From: F23-D06 sp045116675
GTDB taxonomy: Bacteria; Bacteroidota; Bacteroidia; Bacteroidales; WCHB1-69
Direction of reading: 5' to 3'
Assembly (NCBI GenBank): GCA_045116675.1
Contig: JBGUMF010000102.1
Location: forward strand, 1 to 49,373
Length of the DNA stretch: 49,373 nt
The notes beneath the pieces were generated by a model that was not told where the DNA came from, searched no databases, and worked only from the letters and a program-made list of their open reading frames with translations. Numbering within the stretch: the first letter of the stretch is position 1; each line of letters opens with the position of its first letter. A program made the translations under genes and the position numbers. Positions 42,349 through 49,373 of the stretch are shown piece after piece.

Positions 42349-44418
42349 TTGAACACATTTAAAAGTCATATTTTCCAGAAAATCGGGCTGATGATGGTCA
42401 GCCTGGTTTTCTTTTTGCCCGTATGCACGTGGGCACAGTCGGGGCGTGACAGCACGCGAGCCACCCGCTTGGAGGAGGTGAGCATTGAGAGCGCGCAGAC
42501 CACACGCATCGCCACGGGTCCGGCCACAGTGCAGACAATGACAGCCAAGCAGATAGCCCAAACCCCTTCGCTGCAACTATCTGATGCGTTGAAGTTCATG
42601 TCCGGGGTGGTGGTGCGCGACTACGGCGGCACCGGAGGCATGAAGACAGTGGCTGTGCGCGGCCTCGGTACCCAACACACGGGCGTGGCCTACGACGGCA
42701 TTCCCCTCACCGACTGCCAGACCGGCCAAATCGACATCGGAAAACTATCGTTGACCAACGTGTCGTCCATCTCTCTGACTACCGGTGTGTTGGAGGACAT
42801 CTTTGTGCCGGCGAGCCTTTTTTCCCACAGCAGTCTGCTGTCTGTCCGCATTCTGAACAGCATCCCCAAGCGCCCTTTGAGTGTGAAAACCTCTCTGACC
42901 ATCGGCTCCTATGGGTTAGTCGTGCCTCAGGTGTCGGGAATTTACCATTGGGAAAGTCCGAAAAAACCGCAACGGCACGTACTGCTGAACTTTTTGACAG
43001 GATTTACCCGTTCCAAAGGAAATTATCCGTATCTACTTCATTATGGAGGAATTACAGACAGTACATCCTGGGAACGGCGACAAAATTCCGATGTTTTTGT
43101 GTGGAATACGGAAGCCAATCTGCTGCTTCAGCTGGACCGCACCCAGCAATTTTCGGTGAAATGGTACTATTATGATTCTGAACGCGGACTTCCGTCGGCT
43201 ACCATCTATTACAATTTGGATGCCTCGCAACGGCTTGGGAACCGGAATACCTTCGGGCAAATCCATTATCACAAATATTTTGGAAAAAAATGGGCGTATC
43301 AGGCCAACGGAAAAGCAAACTACGACCACACGCACTATTATGACCCCGAATATCTGAATGCTGAAGGCTATCTGGATAACCATTACCGGCAGTATGAGGG
43401 TTTTCTTTCCCAAACGGTGCAATTCTCGCCTTTCACGGACACGTTGTTGCGCGGTCATCAGACCAGTCTTCGGTTTGCATTATCCAATGATTTGATTTAT
43501 AATGTATTGGATGCAAATAATATTGATTATGAACATCCGGCAAGATTCACCTCGCAAACATCGTTTTCCGGCATCTTCCACTACGACCAGATTACCCTTA
43601 ACGGCTTTCTGCTACTGACCACTGTCAACAATCTGGTACAGGAGGCGGAAGTGCAGCGATACATTCATCTTGCACCCGCCATCGGACTTTCCGTGAAATT
43701 GGCGAAAGATTTGAAGCTGCGGGCATTTTATAAGAACATCTTCAGAATGCCAACCTTCAATGACTTGTATTACAGAGAGGTTGGTAATATTAACCTGCAA
43801 CCGGAAAAGACGCATCAGATGAATATCGGGGTCGTATTGGACCAATTGTTGTTGGGTGCAGGCAAAGTGCAGCTTTCCATTGCTTTGGATGGTTATTTTA
43901 ACATTGTAAAAGACAAAATAGTGGCATTTCCGTCCCGCAATCTCTTTTCCTGGACAATGCTCAACTATGGAAAAGTGTATGTGTTCGGGAAGGAGTTGAA
44001 TCTGCGGATGCAGTACCGCATGGCCAAAGGGTTTTATCTCCGGACCAACGGCAACGTCACCTATCAAAAAGCCATTGACCGCACAGATTCCACAAGTAAA
44101 ACCTTCAATGATCAGATTCCCTACACGCCAGTGTGGTCGGGCTCGGCGGGCGTAGGTGTGCAAACTCCCTGGATTACAGTTACCTATTCTCTTGTTGCCA
44201 GTGGGAAACGCTATGCACTGGGGCAGAACATTCCAGCCAACGAGGTGGCTCGCTATCTGGACCACAGCATCATCCTCAGTCACGATATTCCCATCAAAGC
44301 CTCCACATTAGGTCTCAAGCTGGAATTGCTCAACTTGTCGAATAAAAATTACGAAGTCATTCGCAATTATCCCATGCAGGGTTTCGGCTTCCGTTTCATG
44401 GTGTATTACGAATATTAA
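42349..44418 (+). CDS. TonB-dependent outer-membrane receptor, substrate unknown
   Basis: The 689-residue protein has a signal peptide (about 1-30, ending CTWAQ), a plug domain (about 40-165, with LSDALKFMSGVVVRDYGGTG and VAVRGLGTQHTGVAYDGIPL) and a beta-barrel ending in FRFMVYYEY. It lacks the CarboxypepD-reg extension of the receptor at 10456 and resembles the BtuB/siderophore class. Start is TTG because it provides the charged n-region (MNTFKSHIFQKIG); an internal ATG at 42391 would begin inside the hydrophobic core. It follows manC by nine bases and is probably cotranscribed, with no riboswitch of its own. Confidence 0.88.
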   Translation: MNTFKSHIFQKIGLMMVSLVFFLPVCTWAQSGRDSTRATRLEEVSIESAQTTRIATGPATVQTMTAKQIAQTPSLQLSDALKFMSGVVVRDYGGTGGMKTVAVRGLGTQHTGVAYDGIPLTDCQTGQIDIGKLSLTNVSSISLTTGVLEDIFVPASLFSHSSLLSVRILNSIPKRPLSVKTSLTIGSYGLVVPQVSGIYHWESPKKPQRHVLLNFLTGFTRSKGNYPYLLHYGGITDSTSWERRQNSDVFVWNTEANLLLQLDRTQQFSVKWYYYDSERGLPSATIYYNLDASQRLGNRNTFGQIHYHKYFGKKWAYQANGKANYDHTHYYDPEYLNAEGYLDNHYRQYEGFLSQTVQFSPFTDTLLRGHQTSLRFALSNDLIYNVLDANNIDYEHPARFTSQTSFSGIFHYDQITLNGFLLLTTVNNLVQEAEVQRYIHLAPAIGLSVKLAKDLKLRAFYKNIFRMPTFNDLYYREVGNINLQPEKTHQMNIGVVLDQLLLGAGKVQLSIALDGYFNIVKDKIVAFPSRNLFSWTMLNYGKVYVFGKELNLRMQYRMAKGFYLRTNGNVTYQKAIDRTDSTSKTFNDQIPYTPVWSGSAGVGVQTPWITVTYSLVASGKRYALGQNIPANEVARYLDHSIILSHDIPIKASTLGLKLELLNLSNKNYEVIRNYPMQGFGFRFMVYYEY

Positions 44419-44434
44419 CAAGGAAACAACGGCA

Positions 44435-45031
44435 CTAAACCAGCGTTACGGTTCCCACTTTTTTTAGGGCCTCTACAATCCGATCGGCCTCGCGGCGGCG
44501 GATGGAGAAGCGTATCGTACAGTTCAAATCGCTCTGTTGCTGCAGAATCGTCACATAGGGGTCTTTCATCAACTGCATAACGGCATTCATCTGCAAATAT
44601 TCGAAGGTGACATCATAAACCTCATCTATGGTCTTTTCGATGATGGTGGCGGCATCTAATGCTTCTTTGGCGGCAATCTTGTATGCATTTTGTAATCCAC
44701 TCACACCCAATTTAATACCACCGAAATAACGAACCACTATCACCAATGTGTTGGTCAAATCCTTGGAGAGTAGTTGTCCGTGGATGGGCCGGCCTGCCGT
44801 ACCCGAAGGCTCGCCGTTGTCGTTCATGCGGTACGCATCCTTGTTCGGGCCGAGGATGTAAGCATAGCAATGGTGCCGCGCATCGTTGTGTTTTTTCTGT
44901 ATCTCCGTGATGCGCTCCTTCACCTGCGCCTCCGTCTGCACGGGGAAGGCGTAAGCCAAGAACTTGCTGCGTTTCTCGCTGTAGCTGCCCACAGATGGAG
45001 CCGCAATCGTTTTATAGGTGTCTTCGAACAT
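44435..45031 (-). CDS. YigZ/IMPACT family protein
   Basis: The 198-residue protein has the UPF0029/IMPACT N-terminal domain (about 15-120, with SEKRSKFLAYAFPV, DARHHCYAYILG and DNGEPSGTAGRPIHG, then VVRYFGGIKLGVSGL) and the C-terminal DUF1949 domain (about 135-195). Relatives may act in translation control or as proteases; the role is not settled. The start lies inside the end of ribD (20-base overlap), so it is the last gene of the DUF4340-ribD-yigZ operon. It converges with the TonB receptor gene across 16 bases. Confidence 0.93.
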   Translation of the reverse strand: MFEDTYKTIAAPSVGSYSEKRSKFLAYAFPVQTEAQVKERITEIQKKHNDARHHCYAYILGPNKDAYRMNDNGEPSGTAGRPIHGQLLSKDLTNTLVIVVRYFGGIKLGVSGLQNAYKIAAKEALDAATIIEKTIDEVYDVTFEYLQMNAVMQLMKDPYVTILQQQSDLNCTIRFSIRRREADRIVEALKKVGTVTLV

Positions 45032-45980
45032 ACAATATCTTATTATGGTCTATCGATTCCGTTTTGTACGGGAGCTCCAGCAACGACGGGGCGGGAAGAC
45101 CTTGGCTCCAACATTGGTTGCCGACCAACACCCTCGCTTCGTCCCACAAATCCGTTTTCATAAACCTATCCAGAGTTTTCCGACCACCCTCCACGATAAC
45201 GGATTGGATACGACGGTCGTACAGCATTTGCAAACACGCTTCAACATTCTCCGGCACTGCCGTATAAGGCAACTCCGAGAGGATTTCCTCCCCCCGCTGC
45301 ATCACAAAACGCTGCGGGCTTTTGCCAGGATAAAGCCTGTTGGTGAGCTGGGGTTTGTCGTTCTGCATAGTCCGATAGCCGACCAGGATGGCATCCTCCT
45401 CGCTCCGCCATTTATGGACAATCACCTTTAAAGCCTCATTGGTAATCCAATAATCGTGCACTTGCGCGGCATCAGAACGGTCAATATCCATGAATCCATC
45501 AGCGGTTTGTGCCCACTTGAGGATAACGTAAGGTCTTTTTTTCTGATGATAGGTGAAAAAACGGCGGTTCAGCTCGCGACATTCCGCTTCGCACACGGGA
45601 AACGTCACATCCACCCCGGCATCAATCAGCTTTTGGAGGCCTGCGCCGTTGACCTTGTCGTGGCAGTCGCGCACACCCACCACCACGCGGGGAATTCCAC
45701 ATTGAATGATAGCATCGGCGCAAGGTGGGGTTTTGCCCCAATGGGAACAGGGCTCCAAGCTCACATACAGGGTGGATTCCTTGAGCAGGGATTTGTCATG
45801 CACGGAGGCAATGGCGTTCACCTCGGCATGGGGCTGCCCATACTGATGATGATATCCCTCCCCGATGATCCGATGATTATGCACAATTACCGCGCCCACC
45901 ATCGGGTTGGGCTGCACGCTGCCCAAGCCCAATGAGGCCAGCTGCAGGCATCGCCGCATATAGAGTTCGTCTTCCGTCAC
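45012..45980 (-). CDS. ribD: Bifunctional riboflavin biosynthesis deaminase/reductase
   Basis: The 322-residue RibD has an N-terminal cytidine-deaminase-like zinc domain (H51, E53 in HAEVNAI; C78 and C87 in PCSHWGKTPPC) and a C-terminal dihydrofolate-reductase-like domain (about 150-320, with KRPYVILKWAQTADGF, DAILVGYRTMQNDKPQLTNR and IVEGGRKTL). It carries out two successive steps from the GTP-derived pyrimidine in flavin synthesis. It lies 10 bases after DUF4340 and overlaps yigZ. No other rib genes and no FMN riboswitch are in the window. Confidence 0.96.
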   Translation of the reverse strand: MTEDELYMRRCLQLASLGLGSVQPNPMVGAVIVHNHRIIGEGYHHQYGQPHAEVNAIASVHDKSLLKESTLYVSLEPCSHWGKTPPCADAIIQCGIPRVVVGVRDCHDKVNGAGLQKLIDAGVDVTFPVCEAECRELNRRFFTYHQKKRPYVILKWAQTADGFMDIDRSDAAQVHDYWITNEALKVIVHKWRSEEDAILVGYRTMQNDKPQLTNRLYPGKSPQRFVMQRGEEILSELPYTAVPENVEACLQMLYDRRIQSVIVEGGRKTLDRFMKTDLWDEARVLVGNQCWSQGLPAPSLLELPYKTESIDHNKILYVRRHL

Positions 45981-45990
45981 GAAATAGAGG

Positions 45991-47073
45991 TTATTGCTGT
46001 TTCAAAAAGTAGGAAAGAGGCTGCATCTGCCGGTCAAAGTGAAAATACTGGCATTGTAACAGGTTCTTTGTCTGTCCGTTAAGCACAGCATAGAACTTGT
46101 CGCGGTTGTACGGCACATTCACCTCCTGGTTTTCCCGACCTACGATAGCATCCAGATACATCGCGTCGGCAGTGAGTTTCCGATACATGTCAAGGCGGGT
46201 TTCCTTATCGTTCACATCTACCAAAATAATGGTTCTGAACTGGTTATATTGGATAATGCTGTCACGTTCCGCGTCCGACATATAATCGACAAATGTTTCA
46301 TAGTTCTTGTCCCGAAATTCAGAGAGCATATCCAACAGTTTCACCGTATCATATTCGGCAATCAACTGATGCTGGTAATTATACAGCGTGAAAAAGCGGG
46401 GGCCGGATTTTTCCACGGTGAAGGATTCTTCCGGATGGTCGTAATCGCGCACGGTCAGCGTTTTGATGCGGGTGATCTTGGTTTCAAACAGGTCGCAGTT
46501 GTACCACTCCGTGGGCTTGAACGAGAATGTGGGGGTGAGGAAGCCCCGGAAACCCGGGATATGCACGATGCAAGGTTCGTCAAAGCCCTCCAAGATAGCG
46601 AAGTTAGCCATGTTGTCCATCGTGGCGGGACCCATGTAATAGGTTTTCACCAGCCGTTCTTTGGTGAAAAAACGGATTCCGAAGAGTTTGAACTTGGGAG
46701 CGTTCTGATAAATCTCCACCTTCACAGCGTTTACCGACATCATTTTATTGATATTGGACTGGGCACTTTTGGCCACTATCTGTTGTAAGGTGATGTTGTG
46801 GATGGTGGAGAGGAGCTCTTTGATTTTGGAGGGTTGGGCGGCAATGGAATCCTGCACAAACCATCCGTTGTCCTTGCGGGTGAGCAGAACCGTTTCCCCG
46901 TTCATGTCGGCGATGAAGACCTTTGTGATGTTGGCCGTGTCCTTCACCGCGAAGAAGTCGGATTTGATATTTTGACCGGAGCCGTGCAACACTCCTGTTT
47001 TAAACAGTATTATAATCAAACAGATAACAGCCAGAACGGCCACCGTTATCAAATATATGCGATTCTTTTTCAT
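45991..47073 (-). CDS. DUF4340-domain membrane-anchored protein
   Basis: The 360-residue protein has an N-terminal membrane anchor (about 6-26, YLITVAVLAVICLIIILF) and a long extracytoplasmic DUF4340 region, made of two related halves (about 45-170 and 180-340) rich in beta strands; typical phrases are NGETVLLTRKDNGWFV and YYMGPATMDNMANFAI. DUF4340 proteins occur widely; in other phyla some sit beside gliding or ABC-type envelope genes. The function here is unknown. It starts the operon with ribD and yigZ, from a promoter box at 47092. Confidence 0.83.
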   Translation of the reverse strand: MKKNRIYLITVAVLAVICLIIILFKTGVLHGSGQNIKSDFFAVKDTANITKVFIADMNGETVLLTRKDNGWFVQDSIAAQPSKIKELLSTIHNITLQQIVAKSAQSNINKMMSVNAVKVEIYQNAPKFKLFGIRFFTKERLVKTYYMGPATMDNMANFAILEGFDEPCIVHIPGFRGFLTPTFSFKPTEWYNCDLFETKITRIKTLTVRDYDHPEESFTVEKSGPRFFTLYNYQHQLIAEYDTVKLLDMLSEFRDKNYETFVDYMSDAERDSIIQYNQFRTIILVDVNDKETRLDMYRKLTADAMYLDAIVGRENQEVNVPYNRDKFYAVLNGQTKNLLQCQYFHFDRQMQPLSYFLKQQ

Positions 47074-47091
47074 TCGTTAGAAATTTGGCTG

Positions 47092-47099
47092 CAAAAATA
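47092..47099 (-). promoter_or_regulatory. Promoter box of the DUF4340-ribD-yigZ operon
   Basis: The minus strand reads TATTTTTG followed by C, 18 bases before the DUF4340 ATG. Confidence 0.65.
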
Positions 47100-47163
47100 G
47101 TGTTTTTAGTCCAAAGAGATACTTTTTCAACTACATGCTATCGTTAACATTATATTCTAGCAT

Positions 47164-48051
47164 CTAATCTCTCACATACAACGTTTCGCGCAACATCCGG
47201 AAATTTTCCGGTTGCACTTCGTCGTGGATGAACTCGCGGGAAGAGTTCTCTTTCCCGTTCTCATCATAGGTGTATTCCGCCCAGCCCTGCAGCTGGCCGT
47301 CTTTGTCGTGCAACGAGTTTTTCACCACCTGCACGCCATCATACTCCATCACAATCTTGCGATAGTGGTCCAGATCCTCCTCTTCGGTTTCCACCAGGCG
47401 ATTCTGCTCGTCAAAAGTGCGGTAAGTCTTGGCAATCAAGGCGTTGCCGTAGTCATAAACCAAGTCTTTGATCCGGTTGCCGTTGGCGTCGTAAGTAAAT
47501 TCGTAGGTGCGGCGGTCTTTGTTTTGCACCTCATCGCGCACGTGCTTGATGACGCGCCCCAGCTCGTCGTATGCGTAGGTGTTCACGTACATGACCTTGC
47601 CATAGTCGTCGTTTTCCGTCTCCTTCACCAGCCGTCCGTCAGCGTATTCCATCGCTTTTTCCACGTAATCAAGCTCGCCGTCGTCGTACATTTCCTGACG
47701 GATAAGGTTCCCGTCAGAATCGTAAACGAACTTGGTGACGTATTCAAAGTCGCTCTCTCCGAAGAAATTGCTCTGCTGCGTGAGCGTGTCGCCCTCGTAG
47801 GTGTTAACGGTCTTTTGGAGAAGGACATTGTCCTGGTCGAATTGCTCGCTTTGCACCAGCCGATGCTGCTCGTCGTATTGGTTGACGGTCAGGGTGTTGA
47901 TGTTCCCATCCGTGTCAAACCGCTCCTCGCGGGTGATCTGTCCAGCCTCGTTGTACTCGGCTTTCACTTCCACAAACTCCAGCGGCTCAATGTCATGCTC
48001 ATCATAACCGACCCGTTGGTATTCCTTTTTGATGATGGTTAATTTTTTCAT
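47164..48051 (-). CDS. YD-repeat (RHS-like) protein without signal peptide
   Basis: The 295-residue protein is built almost wholly of about ten repeats of roughly 22-25 residues of the form Y-D-x-x-G-R/N-x-I/L-x-x-E. Examples are VNQYDEQHRLVQSEQFD, FVYDSDGNLIRQEMYDD, YAYDELGRVIKHVRDE and FTYDANGNRIKDLVYD. This is the YD/RHS beta-sheet repeat. Unusually there is no signal peptide (it begins MKKLTIIKKEYQRVGYDEHD) and no RHS core or toxin end, so it appears to be a free-standing cytoplasmic shell fragment. It is acidic. The HAD phosphatase gene precedes it by 50 bases on the same strand. Confidence 0.8.
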   Translation of the reverse strand: MKKLTIIKKEYQRVGYDEHDIEPLEFVEVKAEYNEAGQITREERFDTDGNINTLTVNQYDEQHRLVQSEQFDQDNVLLQKTVNTYEGDTLTQQSNFFGESDFEYVTKFVYDSDGNLIRQEMYDDGELDYVEKAMEYADGRLVKETENDDYGKVMYVNTYAYDELGRVIKHVRDEVQNKDRRTYEFTYDANGNRIKDLVYDYGNALIAKTYRTFDEQNRLVETEEEDLDHYRKIVMEYDGVQVVKNSLHDKDGQLQGWAEYTYDENGKENSSREFIHDEVQPENFRMLRETLYVRD

Positions 48052-48101
48052 ACGACTGATATTTTAAAGGACAAAATTTTGCAATTATATGTTATGGTTT
48101 C

Positions 48102-48974
48102 TTATTTGTTCACCTCTTTATATTTGATGTGCAACAAATCCTGCTCCATGGCGGTTTTGTCGATGATTTTCTTGAGCATCACGTCCAGTTCGCCGCCCTC
48201 GGTGTAGTTGGTGGGGGCTATGTAGTCGGCGCGATTCTGGCGTATGAGGTCGAGGCAGATGTCTTTGGACGATTTTGGCCTGTGCGGGGTGGCCACGGAA
48301 TGGGGGTTATAGACGGCAATGGTGGTGCCGCCGTAGAGGTTCACCATCTTCATGGCGGGCACATCGGTTTCCCCGTCGCCGATGTAGATGAAATTGGAGA
48401 AGGGCACGGCGCGTTCGTCTTCGGGCATCGATTTGTTAATCAACGTGTTGTCATACGAGTTGTAGATGCCTTTGTTGATGCGGAACAGGTATTGGGTTTT
48501 GTTGGTGTAGTTGACCACGAGAGCGGGCCAGCAGGCCACACCATCTTCATCGTATTCGAAACCGGAAGCGTATATGGTCTTGAAATGTTTGGCGATGGCG
48601 GTGCCTTTCACAAACTCGCGCAGACCAGAGGAGATGATGAAATGCTCCAAATGCATGTTTTTGGAAGCGGCATACGCGTTGATACGCTCGAAATAGCTCT
48701 CCACGCCCTCGAAAAAGGTGATTTTCTCGCCATATTTCATGAAAGCCTCCTCGCGGATGGGTATGTTTTTTTCTTTGGCCTTAATGAGCATCAGGTGCAT
48801 GTAGGCGAGCACCTCGTCCATGTCGTGCTTCTTGGCCAGCTCGTTGGCCTCCTGCCAGAACTCACCCTTGTCCATATTGAGGTCGGGTATGAAGTTGTAC
48901 TCCTGCATGTTGCCCGGAGCCAGCGTACCGTCAAAGTCGTACGCGATGGCCATATTGCGGTTTTCTTTAATCAT
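48102..48974 (-). CDS. HAD-superfamily phosphatase
   Basis: The 290-residue protein has HAD motif I AYDFDGTLAPGN (nucleophile D near residue 14), motif II ISSGLREFVKG, and motif IV IYIGDGETDVPAM. A helical cap (about 30-105) lies between motifs I and II, as in phosphoserine-phosphatase-like members. The substrate is unknown. The first ATG gives MIKENRNMAIAYDFDG; a second ATG (48953) is also possible. It has a promoter box at 49023 and probably reads into the YD-repeat gene. Confidence 0.87.
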   Translation of the reverse strand: MIKENRNMAIAYDFDGTLAPGNMQEYNFIPDLNMDKGEFWQEANELAKKHDMDEVLAYMHLMLIKAKEKNIPIREEAFMKYGEKITFFEGVESYFERINAYAASKNMHLEHFIISSGLREFVKGTAIAKHFKTIYASGFEYDEDGVACWPALVVNYTNKTQYLFRINKGIYNSYDNTLINKSMPEDERAVPFSNFIYIGDGETDVPAMKMVNLYGGTTIAVYNPHSVATPHRPKSSKDICLDLIRQNRADYIAPTNYTEGGELDVMLKKIIDKTAMEQDLLHIKYKEVNK

Positions 48975-49022
48975 TTTATTATCAATAGGTTATAAAAATC
49001 TATTTCTTTAAGTCCGTGATTG

Positions 49023-49030
49023 CAAAGATA
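49023..49030 (-). promoter_or_regulatory. Promoter box of the HAD gene
   Basis: The minus strand reads TATCTTTG followed by C, a canonical -7 box about 48 bases upstream of the HAD ATG. Confidence 0.65.
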
Positions 49031-49074
49031 TTAAAAAATCTGATTTTCAAGAACCTCCATGGGGGTCTTATTTC

Positions 49075-49170
49075 CGCGAATCGCGGGAATCACGAGGATA
49101 TAAGTTCCCCGAAGATCCATGAGATCCGTGGAGACTTCACTTCCGCGCAGATCCGTGAGATCCGTGGAGG
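49075..49170. repeat. GATCCGTGAGATCCGTGG-type interspersed repeats
   Basis: Two copies of AGATCCRTGAGATCCGTGGAG (starting about 49113 and 49149) follow a CCGCGAATCGCGGGAATCACG palindromic word. The same word family occurs at 36844-36905. They fill the space before the partial gene at the right edge. Confidence 0.65.
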
Positions 49171-49373
49171 TTATTCCTCCAACCACTCCTCTAACTCCTT
49201 CACCCGTGCGCGGTACTTCGCAATCTGTCCTTCGATAAAGTCGTCGCTGAACTTGCGGTCGCAGAAGCCGTTGCCCCGCGCCACGTACTCATCGTCCTCC
49301 AACGAACCATAGAGGTCCAGATAATTGTCCAAATATTCTTGGTTTTCGCGTAGCAGGCGCTTCAAATCCTCCG
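49171..49373 (-). CDS. Partial hypothetical protein (cut by the window edge)
   Basis: Only the last 67 residues are visible, ending KYRARVKELEEWLEE. The frame stays open to the window edge (E-D before LKRLLRENQEYLDN), so a TTG at 49365 need not be the start. The tail is acidic and helical, probably coiled coil, with YVARGNGFCDRKFSDDFIE in the middle. No family recognised. Confidence 0.6.
   Translation of the reverse strand, partial: EDLKRLLRENQEYLDNYLDLYGSLEDDEYVARGNGFCDRKFSDDFIEGQIAKYRARVKELEEWLEE

Noticed and set aside
44435..45980. A riboflavin (FMN) riboswitch for ribD
   Set aside because: The region before the operon (47074-47163) shows only an ordinary promoter box and no FMN aptamer pattern.

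Overview
The window reads as chromosome from a T9SS-bearing member of the Bacteroidota, most likely order Bacteroidales. The reasons are a full-length SprA (the type IX secretion translocon), a T9SS C-terminal sorting domain on another protein, several Bacteroidota-type outer-membrane receptors and lipoproteins, and about twenty promoters with the -7 box TAnnTTTG (often TATCTTTGCCGC or TATTTTTGC) characteristic of this phylum. No phage, insertion sequence, CRISPR array or rRNA operon was seen. Genus-level placement is not possible from reading alone.

Left part (1-12.7 kb, + strand): the possible last codons of ruvA, then sprA, a small lipoprotein, an MltF-like lytic transglycosylase overlapping purD, and a TonB-dependent receptor with an N-terminal carboxypeptidase-regulatory-like domain. 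Then comes tRNA-Asp(GTC) with a strong terminator. Behind the tRNA lies an accessory stretch (12.9-18.5 kb): a YhcG-type PDDEXK nuclease, an unknown membrane protein, a REP-like noncoding region, a DUF6794 protein, and an archaeal-type ATPase whose promoter sits in a large palindrome. Fragments of a decayed AlbA_2/AAA_4-type gene flank these.

Middle (18.5-34.3 kb): a minus-strand operon of glycosyltransferase, secreted esterase and PCMD-domain protein is divergent from an AraC-type regulator. A chagasin-like lipoprotein is translationally coupled to a GT2 glycosyltransferase. Next are an aminopeptidase P, a HAD phosphatase convergent with peptidase T, and a minus-strand run yggS, polA, rpe, SHOCT-domain protein and FucP/GluP-type sugar transporter.

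Right part (34.3-49.4 kb): a cobalamin riboswitch precedes a secreted protein with two transcobalamin-C-terminal-like (DUF4430-like) repeats, a large surface domain and a T9SS sorting tail. I consider this the most interesting locus. After tRNA-Arg(CCG) come a small beta-barrel protein, ssb, mrp-thyA, pgk, a mannose-1-phosphate guanylyltransferase gene followed closely by a TonB-dependent receptor, then a minus-strand operon DUF4340-ribD-yigZ, a YD-repeat protein without signal peptide, a HAD phosphatase and a truncated hypothetical gene at the edge.

Much of the content is housekeeping (purines, replication, thymidylate, glycolysis, riboflavin). A second theme is the cell surface: T9SS export, TonB uptake, glycosyltransferases and lipoproteins. 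The B12-regulated T9SS cargo joins the two, since it would reach the surface through the same SprA-type translocon encoded at the start of the window.
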